64,000 nt of DNA from Morchella semilibera (GCA_009192285.1 WBVU01000009.1:1798001-1862000), one strand, 5' to 3'; shown: positions 1 through 12,499, counted from the stretch's first letter. A program made the numbers and translations. Notes: generated by a model not told the origin, from the sequence alone.

Positions 1-698
1 CTACTAATAATCATATTTCCGAAACCACCAATATGTCTCCCTTCCAAGCCAATTATGAAAGACATCCTCGAATGACCTTTGAGTCGCTACAACATGGAAA
101 GACGGTGAATGAGGATCAGGCGAATGGGTTGGCAAGGGAAATGTCCCAGGTTTTTGATTTTCTGAAGAGCGAAATGTTTAGGGCTCAGAAAATACAAGAG
201 GAAATAGCAAATCTACACCAGACTCTGGCACCTCGTTATGCTGTTGGCGATTCCGTTTGGCTTTCCACCCGAAATATTGAGACGAAGCAACCCTCGAAGA
301 AACTCGACTGGAAGCAAATCGGTCCCTATTTGATCAAATGAATTGTGAGTCAATATGCATATGAGTTAGAATTACCTATCTCCATGAAAATACATCCGGT
401 ATTTTATGTTTTGCTACTATCGCCGGCGATGAACGATTCTGTTCCAGGCCACATTGTTGAACCACCTCCACCAGTGGAGATTGAAGGGGAGACTGAATAG
501 GAAGTAGCGGAGATATTGGATTCTAGGAAGAAGGGGCGACAGGTGGAGTATTTGGTTAAATATGTTGGATATGAAGAACCTTCCTGTCAACCTTCAAGCG
601 ATCTTGAATATAGTCCTGACCTTCGAAGAGTGTTCCATAATCAATATCCTTCGAAACCTCAGCCTATCAGGAGCTAGGCCCTAGGAGGGGACCTGATC
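1..698 (+). mobile_element. Ty3/gypsy element, 3' internal end (LTR-1 family)
   Basis: The translation reads as the end of a gypsy integrase (SPFQANYERHPRMTF, then [14 protein letters not shown] and [14 protein letters not shown]) followed by a chromodomain-like tail (EYLVKYVGYEEPS). A purine-rich tract at about 681-694 lies just before the 3' LTR at 699. The 5' part lies outside the window. The same family recurs on the minus strand at 41489-44658. It is a fossil with at least two breaks in this part. Confidence 0.9.
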
Positions 699-1330
699 TG
701 TCCCGGCGTCTTGGCATCGGTTCCGAGGGTTCGGTAGTCGAAGCGCTGTTGTAATTGTTTAGGAATGGTTAAGAGAGGAATGGGTGTGGTAAGGGAGGTT
801 GTCGTCATTGGGTTCTAGGAAGTTCGATGGCGTGATGGATTTGTAATGTAAATAGCGGAGATGGTGGGGTGGGAATACGAGGTGTGGATGCGATGTATTT
901 CTGTGTGTTTCTATGAACTGATGAATGAGTCATAGTGGACTGGTGGAGGAGTAGTGTTAAATAGCAGGGTTAGATGTTTCCTTTAGTTCTTTCTTTCTTT
1001 TCTCTCTGTCTCGTCTTTCTGTCATCTCGGTACATAGGAATCTACTCCTGTTCCTAAGCCATAGCCTCTCGTATCAAAGACTCGATCCTCTCACAAGAGG
1101 AAACACATAGTACCTCTCATCGTTCTCGTTGAGGTCCATCCAGTCCTCACTCTCCCTGCCCGGTGCCCTTGTGCCTTTGCCCTTGCCTTTGCCTTTGCCG
1201 GTGCCTGTGCTTGTACCTGCCCGGTATTGCCCCTGTCTTCTTCAGTCTCCTTGTCGCTTAGGCTGTGCTCCTCGGGTTCTTCTGCGTCATCATTGTCATC
1301 TTCTTCTTTGCGTCGGGTTACTCCGTCACA
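699..1330 (+). repeat. 3' LTR of the LTR-1 gypsy element
   Basis: The 632-base LTR starts TGTCCCGGCG and ends CCGTCACA, matching the solo copies at 2683, 3406 and 36093. It contains a GCCTTT-rich microsatellite-like stretch near 1163-1215. The element sits in the 3' end of another gypsy element (1331-2089). Its TSD cannot be checked because the left end is outside the window. Confidence 0.88.
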
Positions 1331-1578
1331 GCAAGTACTACCGCCTCCACCGTCAGTTGAGATCGAGGGAGAACAGGAATAGGAAGTAGATGCTATTTTG
1401 GATTCTCGGAAACGACGCGGAAGCCTGGAGTATTTTGTTCGGTACACGGGTTATGCGAGCTATCATGGCAACCTTATGGAGATCTGGATAACTCCCTCGA
1501 GTTGATCAAAGATTTTCATGAACGATACCCACATAAACCTAAGGGGACTTAGGCCTCAGAGGGGGACCTACTAATGTC
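1331..1578 (+). mobile_element. Second gypsy element, chromodomain end (LTR-2 family)
   Basis: The stretch encodes a proline run and a chromodomain-like segment (ILDSRK, then EYFVRYTGYA), parallel to but diverged from the one at 480-650. It is followed by a purine tract (about 1556-1567) and an LTR-2 copy, so it is the 3' end of a different gypsy element that received the LTR-1 insertion. It is a broken fossil. Confidence 0.75.
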
Positions 1579-2089
1579 TATCACGGCGTGGAGTGTACTT
1601 AGTGACGTTGCGGGAAGAAGGATTAGTCAGGGGTTTTCTATGATGTTCTATGAGTTTCTGTGGCAGGGATTTTATGAGTCAACGTTGGATATGTATTTCT
1701 AATAGGGGGATTTCCTTAGGGTTCTATGGGATTCTATATATAGGGAGCTCTCTCCCTCGCTTGTAGGGTTTCTCTTTCTTTCCTTTCTTCTTCACGCAAT
1801 CTTCTTGTCTTTTTAGTCAATACAAAGCTTTAGGGATCTCTAGCTACTCTTGAGTCCTCCCGCTCCTACCCTCTAGAAGGTAGGAGGAAATCTATAGTTC
1901 TCGTCTCGTACCCCATTTCATCTCGCTTCGTTTCTCGCCCTGTACCCCCGCCGGTTACCTCGCTTCGTTTCTCGCCCTGTACCTCCGCCCGTTACCTCGC
2001 TTAGCCTTATACGCGCCTATCTTCTCCTGTTTCGCTTTGGTTATGTACCTTGGCACCTTCCGTTCTTGTCCTCGCTTCGCTCCGTGATA
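1579..2089 (+). repeat. LTR-2, 3' LTR of the second gypsy element
   Basis: It begins TATCACGGCG and ends CTCCGTGATA, the inverted termini seen in the solo copies at 3348-4450 and 47593-48183. A TATA-like sequence lies near 1735. A tandem duplication of about 37 bases (CTCGCTTCGTTTCTCGCC units) occurs at 1918-2005. The next 145 bases (2090-2234) show nothing recognisable. Confidence 0.8.
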
Positions 2090-2234
2090 TAAATGTGGCT
2101 AGGGCAAGGAAAACACAAGACAGTAGTGAAGAAAAAAAACAAAGACGAGAGTGAAGATAGGGCAGAGCAAGTAAGGACTTCAGGTGAGGACAGGGAGAAA
2201 CTATACGGAGTCACCTTCTGTGAAGCCAATTTGA

Positions 2235-2640
2235 AGGTAGAATTGCTATGGCTGTGAATAGAAATATGTTCCTATATACTGAAATAATATAAAGAGAAGA
2301 CGAAGAGAAGAAAGAAAAGAATTAAAGAAAATGTCTATGCCTGCTATTTAACACCATTCTCCAACAGTCCATTATGACTCATTTGTCAAATCATGGAACC
2401 TCATAAAATCCTGTTGCTACTACACCCCGTATTCTTTCCCACCATCTCTCTAAATCTTATTACCAATCATTTGTCCAACGGAACTTTCTAGAAACCGCTG
2501 ATGATGACATCACCATTCGTTTTCCATCTTCACTTACCACTACCTATTAGATACAAAGATGTTAAGAGTATAGAAAAGCTGGGACACTTTGCTGCTAAGT
2601 GTTTTTTTTCAAAAAATCACATTTTCTGCCCAATCAGATC
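2235..2640 (-). repeat. Old, decayed partial LTR-1 copy
   Basis: Read on the minus strand this follows LTR-1 at lower identity, including the block around CTATTTAACACC and the ATGACTCA stretch. It is visibly AT-richer than the younger copies nearby. Both ends are indistinct and no TSD was found. Confidence 0.6.
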
Positions 2641-2682
2641 ATTTTGCAGTCTATCACTCTTCAAAATTCCCTAAAATCGGCA

Positions 2683-3320
2683 TGTGACTGAGTGGCCCGG
2701 CGCAAAATAGAAGATGATAATGATGACGCAGAAGTACTCAAGGAGCACAGCCAGCACAACGAGGACACTGACAAAGAGAGGAACAACACCGGGCAGGTAC
2801 AAGGACAGGCACCGGCAAAGGCAAAGGCAAGGGCAAAGGCACAAGGGCACCGGGCAGGGAGAGTAAGGACCGGATGGTCCTCAATGAGAACGATGAGAGG
2901 TGCTATGGATTTTCTCTAAAGAGGACAGAATCTTGGGTGCGAGGAACTATGACTTGAAGATAGGAGTATATTCCTACTAGTAAATACCGAGATAACAGGA
3001 AGACGAGACAGAGAAGAGAGAAAGAAAGAAGATAGAGGAAAGGTCTCCCCGCGCTATTTAACACCCCCCCTCTGCCAGTCCGCTATGACTCATACCTTCA
3101 TCCATAGAAACCCATAGAAATCCATTCGCAACCACATCTCGTATTCCTCCCTACCATCTTCTCTAATTATATTACAAATCCATCATGCCATAGAATCTTA
3201 TAGAACCTAATGACGACACCTCCACCTTATCGCATCCCCCCCTCACTTAACATTCCTTCGTTAGTCACATCAGCGCTTCGCTTACCTAACTCTCGGAACT
3301 GATGCCAAGACGCCAGGACA
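2683..3320 (-). repeat. Solo LTR-1 with TSD CGGCA
   Basis: A 638-base LTR-1 lies on the minus strand between TGTGAC and GGACA. The five bases CGGCA occur immediately before (2678-2682) and after (3321-3325), a perfect TSD. No internal region remains, as expected after LTR-LTR recombination. Confidence 0.92.
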
Positions 3321-3347
3321 CGGCATCTTGGTACTTACCCTTACACC

Positions 3348-4450
3348 TATTACGGCGTGGAGCATACTTAGCAACGTTGCGGGAAGAAGGATTAGTCAGG
3401 GTTCTTGTCCCGGCGTATTGGCATCGGTCCTGATGGTTCGGTAGTCGTAGCGCTGTTACGATGGATGGAGTTAGATTAAGCGAGGAAGGGGTGAGATGAG
3501 GTGGGGATGTTGTCATTAGGTTCTATGAGATTTGATGGCATGATGGATTGGTAATAGGAAGTGGTAAGGTGGTGGGGAGGAATACGAGGTATGGTTGCGA
3601 TGGATTTCCATGGGTTTCTGTGAATGAATGTGTGAGTCATAGCGGGCTGGTGGAGGGGAGGTGTTAAATAGTGGGTGTAGATGTTTTTCTTAGTTCTTTC
3701 TTTCTTTCCTTTTTGTCTTGTCTTCCTGTCATATCGGTACATAGGAATATACTCCTATTTCTAAGTTATAGTCCCTCGTCTCCAAGATCGTGTCTTCCTC
3801 AAGGGGACATCTTACAGTACCCCTCGTCGTTCTCGTTGAGGTCCATCTGGTCCTCGCTCTCTCTGCTCTGTGTCCTTGTGCCCTTGCCTTTGCCTTTGCC
3901 GGTGCCTGTGCTTATGCCTGCTTGGCGTTGTCCCTGTCTTCGTCGGTCTCCTTATTGCATAAACTATGCTCCTCGAGCCCTTCTACGTCATCATTGTCAT
4001 CTTCTACTTTACATCGAGTTACTCCGTCACAGTTCTCTATGATGTTCTATGAGTTTCTGTTACAGGGGTTTCCATGAGTTAACGGTATGCATGTATTTCT
4101 AATAGAGGGTCTTTCCTTGGGGTTTTATGGGTTTCTATGAGATGAATCAGCGAAGGAATGCTGGGGCTATATATAGGGAGCTCTCTCCCTCGCTTGTAGG
4201 ACTTTTCTCTCTTTCATTTCTTCTTCACGCAACCTTCCTGTCAATTAGAGCAATATAAGTCCAAAGAAACCTGGTTATAGTACGACGCCCCTGACACCTC
4301 CTTGGGGACTTCAAGCATTCCCATAGCCCTCGTCCTCGTCTTCGCCTCGTCCTCTATCCCTATTTACCTCACCACATCCGTTTCGCTCCATATCTCTGCT
4401 TCGCCTCACCTCGTCCTGTCCCGTCCTTGCCCTCGCTTCGCTCCGTGATA
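3348..4450 (+). repeat. Solo LTR-2 with TSD ACACC, split by a solo LTR-1
   Basis: It starts TATTACGGCG and ends CCGTGATA. ACACC precedes (3343-3347) and follows (4451-4455) it. Removing the nested LTR-1 and its extra TSD copy leaves about 472 bases. The copy contains its own TATA-like box near 4171. Confidence 0.9.
3406..4031 (+). repeat. Solo LTR-1 with TSD GTTCT nested in LTR-2
   Basis: A 626-base LTR-1 runs from TGTCCCGGCG to CCGTCACA. GTTCT flanks it on both sides (3401-3405 and 4032-4036). It inserted after the surrounding LTR-2. Confidence 0.93.
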
Positions 4451-4455
4451 ACACC

Positions 4456-5389
4456 CCAGTACAAAACTAACAACACAAAATAGGACTTGCCGTTTGTCCT
4501 AAGGGGCCGGGATCGATGTCACTAGCTTGGGTGTATCAAATCCTTGGTGTTGGGACCGAAAGAAACTACATGTAATTTGGTCATGAGTAGAGAGTCAGAA
4601 GCTTCAAGCCGGCGGGGGAAGAATATTGTAGGATCTCGATATTATACATTTATGAGGGGTCCAATGTAGACATGTAGTCGTAGAGGATGAATAATGCATA
4701 CTTGGGGTGAAATTAAGTATTGTCCCAATTACTATTATTACACTGGCAACCATTCAACCCTACCTGACTTGAGGCCCTACAGAATCACAGGAATTAACTC
4801 AATCCGAGTGTATTAGAGTCAAGCCACGACCATTTCTCCATCCAAAAGCGATTATATCACTCACTATATCACACTTGAACTATCATGGTAAGGTCGGTTG
4901 CTATCGTGCGCGAGAGACAATACCCGATTTCACCACAAGTACATGCATGTAAGTATGAGGATATTACAAACATGGCATTTTACTCTTGCTACTGGAAATA
5001 GGCCCTACATGTATTTTCCGTTGGAGTGACTTCGCCAAAGACCATGAAGTACAATACATGTATGTACGTACATACTGATCTACATATAATTAACCTATAC
5101 TAAGGGCGACGTATCTTTTGATTTTTATCATATGATGCATGTATACTTACATACGTGTACATAAAGTAAGTACCCTCGGTATCAATTGCACCCCTGAATG
5201 TACGTACAAGGAATACCAGTTGAAACTAAATCCTTATATGAAGTACATACTTAGATGTATCTGTATGACGATTGTCCTTACATGTGACTGGGCAGAAGAA
5301 CTGTATTTGTTCCACGTGGCCACTGTATTCCAATTTATTCTCACACAGGCTTCACAGAGAGCTTTGAAAAAGGGAACAAGCAATTAATC
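4456..5389. other. Unique intergenic DNA upstream of MER3
   Basis: No gene or transposon was recognised. The stretch from about 4940 to 5290 is rich in TACATGTA/GTACGTAC-type palindromes (for example near 4943, 5006, 5052 and 5149). These recur in other unique spacers of the window. The region presumably contains the MER3 promoter, but no core element could be assigned. Confidence 0.5.
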
Positions 5390-8300
5390 ATGGGTGACCT
5401 ATTCGACGAGGTAATGGGGGTATTAAATGATGTGGATGGTACCGCTGGCTATCAACAATGGATGCCTGATCTTCACGAACAACTATCATCAGAATTCCAT
5501 AGGAACCCCACTAGATCGAAAGCTAGGTTGGATGCACAGATAAACAAAGAGCATAAATTACAGGAAATGGATGATTTCGGTATGAACTCCATTGAACTGT
5601 TTGGCTAATATCATCTACGGATCAGTTCGTTAATTATGAAAGATCGTCAAATAATGAACGAGTCTAGTTTTAGAAATGGCGTCTTTGAAGGTCTTGATAG
5701 CGTTTTCGTACCGAGGTTACATCCTTCCCTTACCCAGGGCCCAACATTGCGTTCCAGTACGAGGCTGTCCTCCATGCCAGTAGAGGAATACTCTTCCCGA
5801 GACGTTGTTCTTTCCCATCCGCGAATTTCGAAAAGCCCAGTCCAGTTCTCAAATAGGGCCGGTTTGTGTAAAATCCATGATCTTAGTTGACTTCTAGGGA
5901 TTAACAGTTATTTTTATAACGCAGCCAAATTTGAATTTAATCCGCGCACACCGAAATACCACAATAGACCAGCTAGCTCATCACCTCCGGCTTCAAGTCT
6001 TGTTCCATACAACTTTAAGAATCGTTATAAGCCTCTAGCTGGAAGGCAGAAGATATTTATAGCTGAGAAGGATAATCATGAATGGTCAAAAACCTATTGG
6101 GGCCAACAAGGGGGTGCTATAGCCTCAGAAAAAGCGAGGGACTGCAGATCCCCAATTGTCCAAGGAATACACTTGGTTTCTGTGAACTCTATCCCTGACC
6201 GATTCCGTGGAGTGTTTCCGTTCCCTTTATTCAATGCCGTCCAATCTAGCTGTTTCCACTCGGTTTATAGTACGAAAGATAACGTTGTTATTTCATCCCC
6301 TACAGGTTCAGGAAAGACAGTAGTCATGGAGCTAGCTATTTGTGCACTGTTGAATGAGTTGAGTCAAGGAAGCTTTAAGGTTGTATATCAAGCTCCGACT
6401 AAAGCACTTTGTGCCGAGAGGAAAAAAGGTAAACAATCAACTCTCGTTATTACAGGGTTTCACTAATAAAGTAGATAGACTGGGATGGTAAATTTAGAAC
6501 ACTTGGATTGACCTGCACAGAGTTGACAGGTGATACGCAACAAGCACAAATAAAGAATGTGAAAGAAGGAGATATAATCATTACCACACCTGAGAAATGG
6601 GATAGTATGACTAGAAGGTGGGATGATCATAAGAGATTATTAGAGTTAGTGCGACTATTTCTGGTATGAACCACTAGTAATTTCTACGCTTTCATTCAGT
6701 GAGTGTTGATGGCCATAGATCGATGAGGTCCATATCCTTAAGGAGGCTCGGGGCGCCACGCTAGAGGTTGTTGTATCCAGGTACCATCCACCTTTTCAGG
6801 TAAAGCGTAGATACTAATAATCTCAGGATGAAGTCTATTGGCACAAATGTGAGGTTTGTGGCGCTCAGTGCTACAGTACCTAACTCAGAAGACATTGCAG
6901 CTTGGTTGGGAAAGAACCCGGGGTGCCCGGGCTCACCCGCCTGCGAAATGAGGTTTGGGGAAGAGTTTCGTCCTGTCAAGCTACAAAAGTTCGTGTATGG
7001 GTACCAGACAGCAGGGAACGACTTTATGTTTGACAAAACTCTAGACAAGATGTGAGCAATGAATCCAACTGCAGACTCCTCAGGGAATATGTGGCTAAGA
7101 CTTACAAAGGCTTCCGGATATTATCAAGAAGCATTCCTCCGGGAAGCCTATGATGATCTTCTGCATGACTCGAGCGATGTGCGTTGGTACGGCCAAAATG
7201 CTGGCCGAAAAATGGAAATCACTTCAACAACATGAACGTTACTGGCCTGGCCCAAGCCGTGGATTCTCGTTTAAAGACAAGGAACTACATGTGACAGGAA
7301 GCTGCGGTGTCGCATTTCATCATGCTGGCCTGGATGCCAGTGATAGGGCATTGATAGAACGATTATTCTTCGAAGGCTGTCTTCAGGTTATCTGTTGCAC
7401 GTCAACCTTGTCAGTCGGGGTGAATCTACCGGCGTATTTAGTGATTATCAAAAATACAGTGACTTGGGCAGACGGTCAAACAAAAGAGTATGCGGACTTA
7501 GAGATTATGCAGATGATAGGAAGAGCAGGTAGACCACAATTTGATGATACTGCAATTGCGGTAATCATGACAAAGAGAGAAAATAGGATAAGGTATGAGA
7601 AAATGGTCTCTGGAGCAGAGACACTTGAAAGCTGTTTGAATGGAAATCTGGTTGAACACATGAATGCCGAGGTAGGTCTTGGAACAATAACTGACATCGA
7701 TTCTGCGAAAACGTGGCTTCGATCAACCTTTCTTTACGTCCGACTGAAGCGTAATCCTGCACATTATAAATTTGACCAGCGGAGAGGGCCAGAAAGTACA
7801 GATAAAGACTTGGGGGAGATATGTGAAACGAATATCGATCTTTTACACCAGGCTGGACTGGTGCTTAAGCATGAATCTGGACTAAAATGCTCAGAGCTTG
7901 GTAATGCGATGACACGGTATTACATTAAGTTTATGACAATGCAGACCATCTTAGGATTGGAGGAAAAAGCAAGTGTGTCCCATGTGGTAAGTAGAGTTCT
8001 TACCTGGCGATGTCTAATCTTGCTAACATCTCAGCTATTTGTGTTATCACAATCTCAAGAGTTCAAAGATGTCCGCTTTCGAAGCGGAGAGAAAGGGTTA
8101 TATAAAGAGTTAAATAAACTAGTTAAATATCCTTTGAAAGAGGAATTACTTAGTGCATTTCACAAAGCATATATATTGATCCAGGTATGCCTTCTACATA
8201 TCGAATTATTTGGAGTGTAGAGTGCATTCTGACCTTCTCAAATGAAAGTTCGAGATCGGGATGATGGAATTCCCGGCTGAAGCAAACTTCCAAAAGTACA

Positions 8301-10665
8301 AGACTACGCTGATGCAGGATAAAAGCCTTATATTTCAACACTGCCATAGAGTGATACGTTGTATTATTGACAGTAAGCTGCATTTTAAAGATTCGGTATC
8401 TGTTAGATCCGCTTTGGAGGTGGCTAGGTCTCTAAAGGCCAGAGTTTGGGAGAATTCACCACTCCAGCTCCGTCAAATTGAAGGGTTTGGGCCGGCATCT
8501 GTGAAAAAACTTGTGAATGCTGGTATACGTAGTTTGGAAATGCTTGAGAATCTCGAACCCTATAAGATTGAGAGTATCTTGTCTCGAAATCCACCCTTTG
8601 GTACCAAGATTGTTAGAGCTGTAAGGGATATCCCAAAGCTGCAAGTTCTCACTCATCAAGTCTCTAAGGTACGTATGGACAAGAAGCAACTTAACGAAAT
8701 CCGCTCATCAGGCCTTCTAGAGCGGGAATCGCAAAGACCCTGTTAAAGTGAAAGTGAGAGCTGAGATCGGATATCTCAATGATAAAGCCCCTGGAAAGTA
8801 CCGCGGGATGATCTTGTTTGCCAACTTCCTTGCAGAGAGATCAGATGGTTTATTAATTGATTTTAGAAGAATACCGTAAGATAACACCTACTATTACAAA
8901 CCATACTTACTAAATAAAGCTTCGAACCCACAGAATCAGTAAGCTGGAGGGTGGAAAGGACATTCAGTTTATGGTTGAGCTTGAAAATCCAGAGCAAACG
9001 GTTATTTGCTACTTGGTGTGCGAGGATATAGGTAAAGATCAGTCCTATGGACTATTGGGTGGTGCTAATTTTGTTAGTTGGAACCTTGAAATCCCATGAG
9101 CTCAACCCGGATGTTGAGAGCACATTATATCCTGTTAGTCTGTGTCCAAAATTAGCAACACCACCGGTATTACGGAGAAACAAGACAAGTGGATTCATTA
9201 TTGCTCGAGGATTATCTGAGGAAAGCGCACCTGCAGCCTCCCTGGAAGCCACAAGCGTGGTAGTTTCAACCAGTACGGGCCAGTCTACCGGCAGCTTAAT
9301 AGCTTCTGAAACCAAAGACCCGATTTTTTTGCACATAGATGATTTTTATATGTCAGATTTTGATGATAATCCTTCACAAGAAAACAAAAGGAATATTGAT
9401 GAAAATGCCTCCCGAGGAAAAGAAGAGATTGATCTCTGTGGCCCAGAGGTTGGTGAGCCGGAAACTAGCGAGCAACTGCCAAATGGGAACTATGTCTGTC
9501 GGCATAGGTGTGGAGATAAAAAGAAGTGGTAATCCTAGTAAAATGCATTGATAACAAGAAACTAATGATTTGAAAGGTGCAAACATTTCTGTTGCCGCGA
9601 TGGGTTAGAGAAACCACCAAAATCCCTTAAACGAAAGAGGAGCATAAAGGATGCGGACATACCGCAAGTGCTGGCTCAAGGGAAAAGTAGTAAACAGGAA
9701 CTTGTTTCTTCGAAAGTCAAACAAAAGTCTAGAATGTCTGCTATCGTCACGCACTTGAAGAATGCTGACATAGAAGTTCTCGATCTTATGAGTGACGGAG
9801 GCAGTACGTATGAGCGAAGAAATACATATAGTAATCTAGAGAAACTCAAGAAGCTTCACTCTACTAGTACAATCACTAAGACTCATGGGGCCTTAACTAA
9901 CAAACCAACCTTCTCATATTCCAGCCAGGAAGTAGCTAAACCTTCATTCTTGGGTATAGAACGGTCTCATTTAATGGATCTTAAAGAGAAGGTATATAAA
10001 ACTAGGGAGAGTAAACATCTGTTAGGCGTTTCCACTGGCCAGTCCCTTGAAGGGGAAAAAAGTGGTGGCGGAGGTGGTAACATGGGAGTCATCGAACCGG
10101 CCATAACAGCTAGTAAAAGGTGCACTAGACCCAAGATAATTGGTAGCTCTGTCAACGACTTGTATTCTGAATATGATAGGACTTCGAAGGATCTAGATAA
10201 TGGTATGTTTAACATCGATATCTGCTTCCGAAGGGAATCTCAATCCGGCGGCGAGCTAATTAATTATCCGTGGATAGGGTTAGATATTACAGGTACCATA
10301 GATTACCATTCTGAAAGTAGTAGATCTACTATACGTGCAGAATTTTGCGTGGAAGCTACGGAGTACGATCCTGCCGGTTGGTTTATCGAGTCTACTTTTT
10401 ATACGAAATGCTAACGCCAACTTGAGTGATACCAGATTATGACGATTTGGCTAGAAAAAGGAAAGAGATATTCAGTGTTTCGCAGAGTGAGCATGCAAAC
10501 TCTAGAAAGAGAACCGGGCCCAAACAATTCCCTGCGGGAGAAGCGCCACAAGCAGAAACAAGCTGCTATTTGGATGTTCTTAGTTTCCTTGGAGGGTGCG
10601 TGGTTTACTCGGAAATGGACACGGAGAAGGAATCGAATTCCATCCAAAACCTCATCATCGAGTAA
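5390..10665 (+). CDS. MER3: MER3/HFM1 meiotic DNA helicase
   Basis: This is a Ski2-like ATP-dependent helicase of the MER3/HFM1 family. In known species it extends and stabilises recombination intermediates for interfering (ZMM) crossovers in meiosis. Visible parts: motif I SSPTGSGKT (about 6297), YQAPTKALCAER, TTPEKWD, DEVH (6722), ALSATVPNSED, motif VI QMIGRAGRPQFD (about 7508), a Sec63-like region, a helix-hairpin-helix IEGFGPASVKKL, and a C-terminal cysteine cluster CRHRCGDKKKWCKHFCC (split by an intron). Introns inferred from conserved frame: 6429-6478, 6664-6718, 6781-6826, 7052-7109, 7987-8034, 8185-8248, 8669-8720, 8876-8933, 9032-9077 and 9529-9576. Another of about 36-42 bases lies near 5862-5907, and one probably near 10378-10430 with branch site TGCTAAC. 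The N-terminal exon is uncertain: the frame from ATG 5390 meets a TAA at 5606 that no clean intron removes. The 3' end is also approximate. Confidence 0.9.
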
Positions 10666-10826
10666 GGAAACAGGCTGAAGAGAGGGGAATAGTCCTTTGT
10701 CAAAATTACATATTGGTAAATTTCAAAAATGCAATAATCCAGAGCTTTGGCCTTTCTACGGAGCTGGGGCTATGCCGGCAGAGGATGTATCCGGAATGTA
10801 GCATAATTGGGAATTAGTATTGCATA
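10666..10826. other. MER3 3' flank
   Basis: Only about 160 bases separate the inferred MER3 stop from the first LTR of gypsy element A. No terminator motif was recognised. Confidence 0.4.
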
Positions 10827-11250
10827 TGGTTAGTCTCGTACCCATCCCCTACGAGCAGACGAGCAGCTTGCTGTTGTATTATCCCATAACCTGTCGATGC
10901 TACTCGTAGTGTCGTTCCCAGACCCCAGCGGTACCTTTTGGTTGTATGGTTCAATCCCGGAAGGGTCTGGTGTGATTGCCCAAAAGGTTTGTATCAGTCC
11001 GGTTGCTATGTCAAAAGTCCGGTTTCTATGCCAAAGAGCCTCCAATGAAGTAACTCGTAAGGTTGATGAATAGTTTCTTGTATTGATGATGATGAGAGGA
11101 GGAGGTAGGAACCTCTCCTCTCATCTAAGTACCTTTCTCTAATTGACAAGCGTCGGTAATTCTAGCTATTTGCCACCTAAGCATTATGCTTAATGTGGTC
11201 GTTCTTTGTCATTCTTGCTTAATGATATAGTTCTAATATGGATTACCACA
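10827..11250 (-). repeat. LTR-5, 3' LTR of gypsy element A
   Basis: Read on the minus strand this 424-base unit starts TGTGGTAATCC and ends GAGACTAACCA. It is preceded on that strand by the purine-rich tract CGAGAGAGGAAGTAA, which follows the element's coding end. The second LTR was not found, so the TSD cannot be tested. Confidence 0.65.
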
Positions 11251-11287
11251 TTACTTCCTCTCTCGAAAAAAGTTCCGTTTATTCCTA

Positions 11288-11918
11288 CTAATTCACTCCA
11301 TTCTCTACTTCCTCTGCTTCCTTCGTCTTCCTCTTTTTCCCTGTTGACTCCCTTGTTCTTTCATTCTCTTCTCTATCCTCCACTCCTTCCTTTCCCTGAT
11401 CTCCCGTCTTTCCTCCTCCTCTCATCTCCTTCTCCTGATCCCTTGACCTTTCCCATTTAGATGTCTCCCAACCTTTTCCCTTATGATAGTCCTCTACTAC
11501 TTCTTCTGCTTTACCTTCCAACTCGTTTAGCAATTTCCACTCATCTTCTGATTCGTCGTACCCCACAAAACGAACTCTGTATTTTATCTTCTTGTTTGTG
11601 CCTGATTCCAAATGGTCTACGATTTTCTCAACCTCGCATATGGTATTGTTTTGGCCCTTGATTCTCTTCAGGAGGATCTTTGGGACTCCAACAGCCCTTC
11701 TTCCTCCCGTAAAGTCCTCTTTCAAAAAGCTTTCATTCTCAGTTTTGCTAATACTTATTCCTGCTGGTATTTTGAGCTTATCGGCATTCTCTCTTATCAC
11801 TTTCTCCACCTTGAAAGGTCCTGTAAATTGATGTCCCAATTTGGTAGAGGAGCCTGATATATCCACGTAGGTAGAGAGTAAGTTTTTTGTACTCAAAAAT
11901 ACGGAGTCACCTTCTTTG
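11288..11918 (-). mobile_element. Gypsy element A: integrase C-terminus and chromodomain
   Basis: The minus strand encodes FLSTKNLLSTYVDISG and LGHQFTGPFKVEKV, then a clear chromodomain (ICEVEKIVDH, then YRVRFVGYDESEDEWK) and a charged tail. The reading continues on the far side of element B at 23835, so A was the target of B. Element A is a fossil whose 5' half is not in the window. Confidence 0.85.
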
Positions 11919-11923
11919 ATCGT

Positions 11924-12144
11924 TGTTGTGATGTAATGTACAGTAGTTTGTACTAGTAATGAGCATCAAGATGCTTTATTATCTATGTCCGTACCACCGT
12001 ATTTATGGTAGTGGGTCGGGTATGATACCTATACCCGCCGCCTACGGGCAATATAGTCCTCAAGTAGTTAAGCTACCGGCTATTCTATCATTACAATATA
12101 TGCCAGAAGGTCTTCAGTCAATCATCGTGCAAAACCACACAGCA
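11924..12144 (-). repeat. LTR-3, 3' LTR of element B
   Basis: It runs TGTTGTGATG...CACACAGCA on the given strand and is about 90% or more identical by eye to 23609-23829. Both copies contain the block CACCGTATTTATGGTAG and the tail ATCATCGTGCAAAACC. Confidence 0.88.
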
Positions 12145-12359
12145 GTTGACCCTTGTATAGATGATGCTAACGTCCCGTTACCTCATTGAAGTACATAATA
12201 GTTAATAATAGTGTCGTCATTCTTATGCAATTATTACCATTAACCTTCTCATAGTCAATCTTGTGTCCTAGTGATATATCCTTCTGTTCGATCCTTTTTC
12301 TTCCTAGGTCTTCCATGCTTTTCCTTCAATCCTTCGCCTTCGGTTCAATTTTTCACCTT

Positions 12360-12496
12360 CATGAGCAAACTCAACTTATGACTGCAGTCTCCCAACAATC
12401 TCCTGGGTCTCCTGAGAGTCTCCTGAGACTCCTGGAGACTTTTTGAGTCTCCTGAGGTTCAGGAGACATCAGGAGACAAATGAAATCTTGCTGATG
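12360..12496. mobile_element. 137-base MITE (CATCAGCAA family), TSD TT
   Basis: The ends are CATGAGCAAACTC and GAAATCTTGCTGATG, near-inverted. TT flanks both sides (12358-12359, 12497-12498). The interior consists mostly of repeats of TCTCCTGAG/CTCAGGAGA. It matches the two nested copies at 61553-61828 in length and sequence. About 60 bases on the left (12300-12359) resemble the gypsy coding end just to the right of the MITE. Confidence 0.85.
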
Positions 12497-12499
12497 TTC

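Noticed and set aside
5139-5387. Open frame just upstream of MER3
   Set aside because: Composition follows the TACATGTA-rich spacer; there is no protein-like pattern and no link to MER3.
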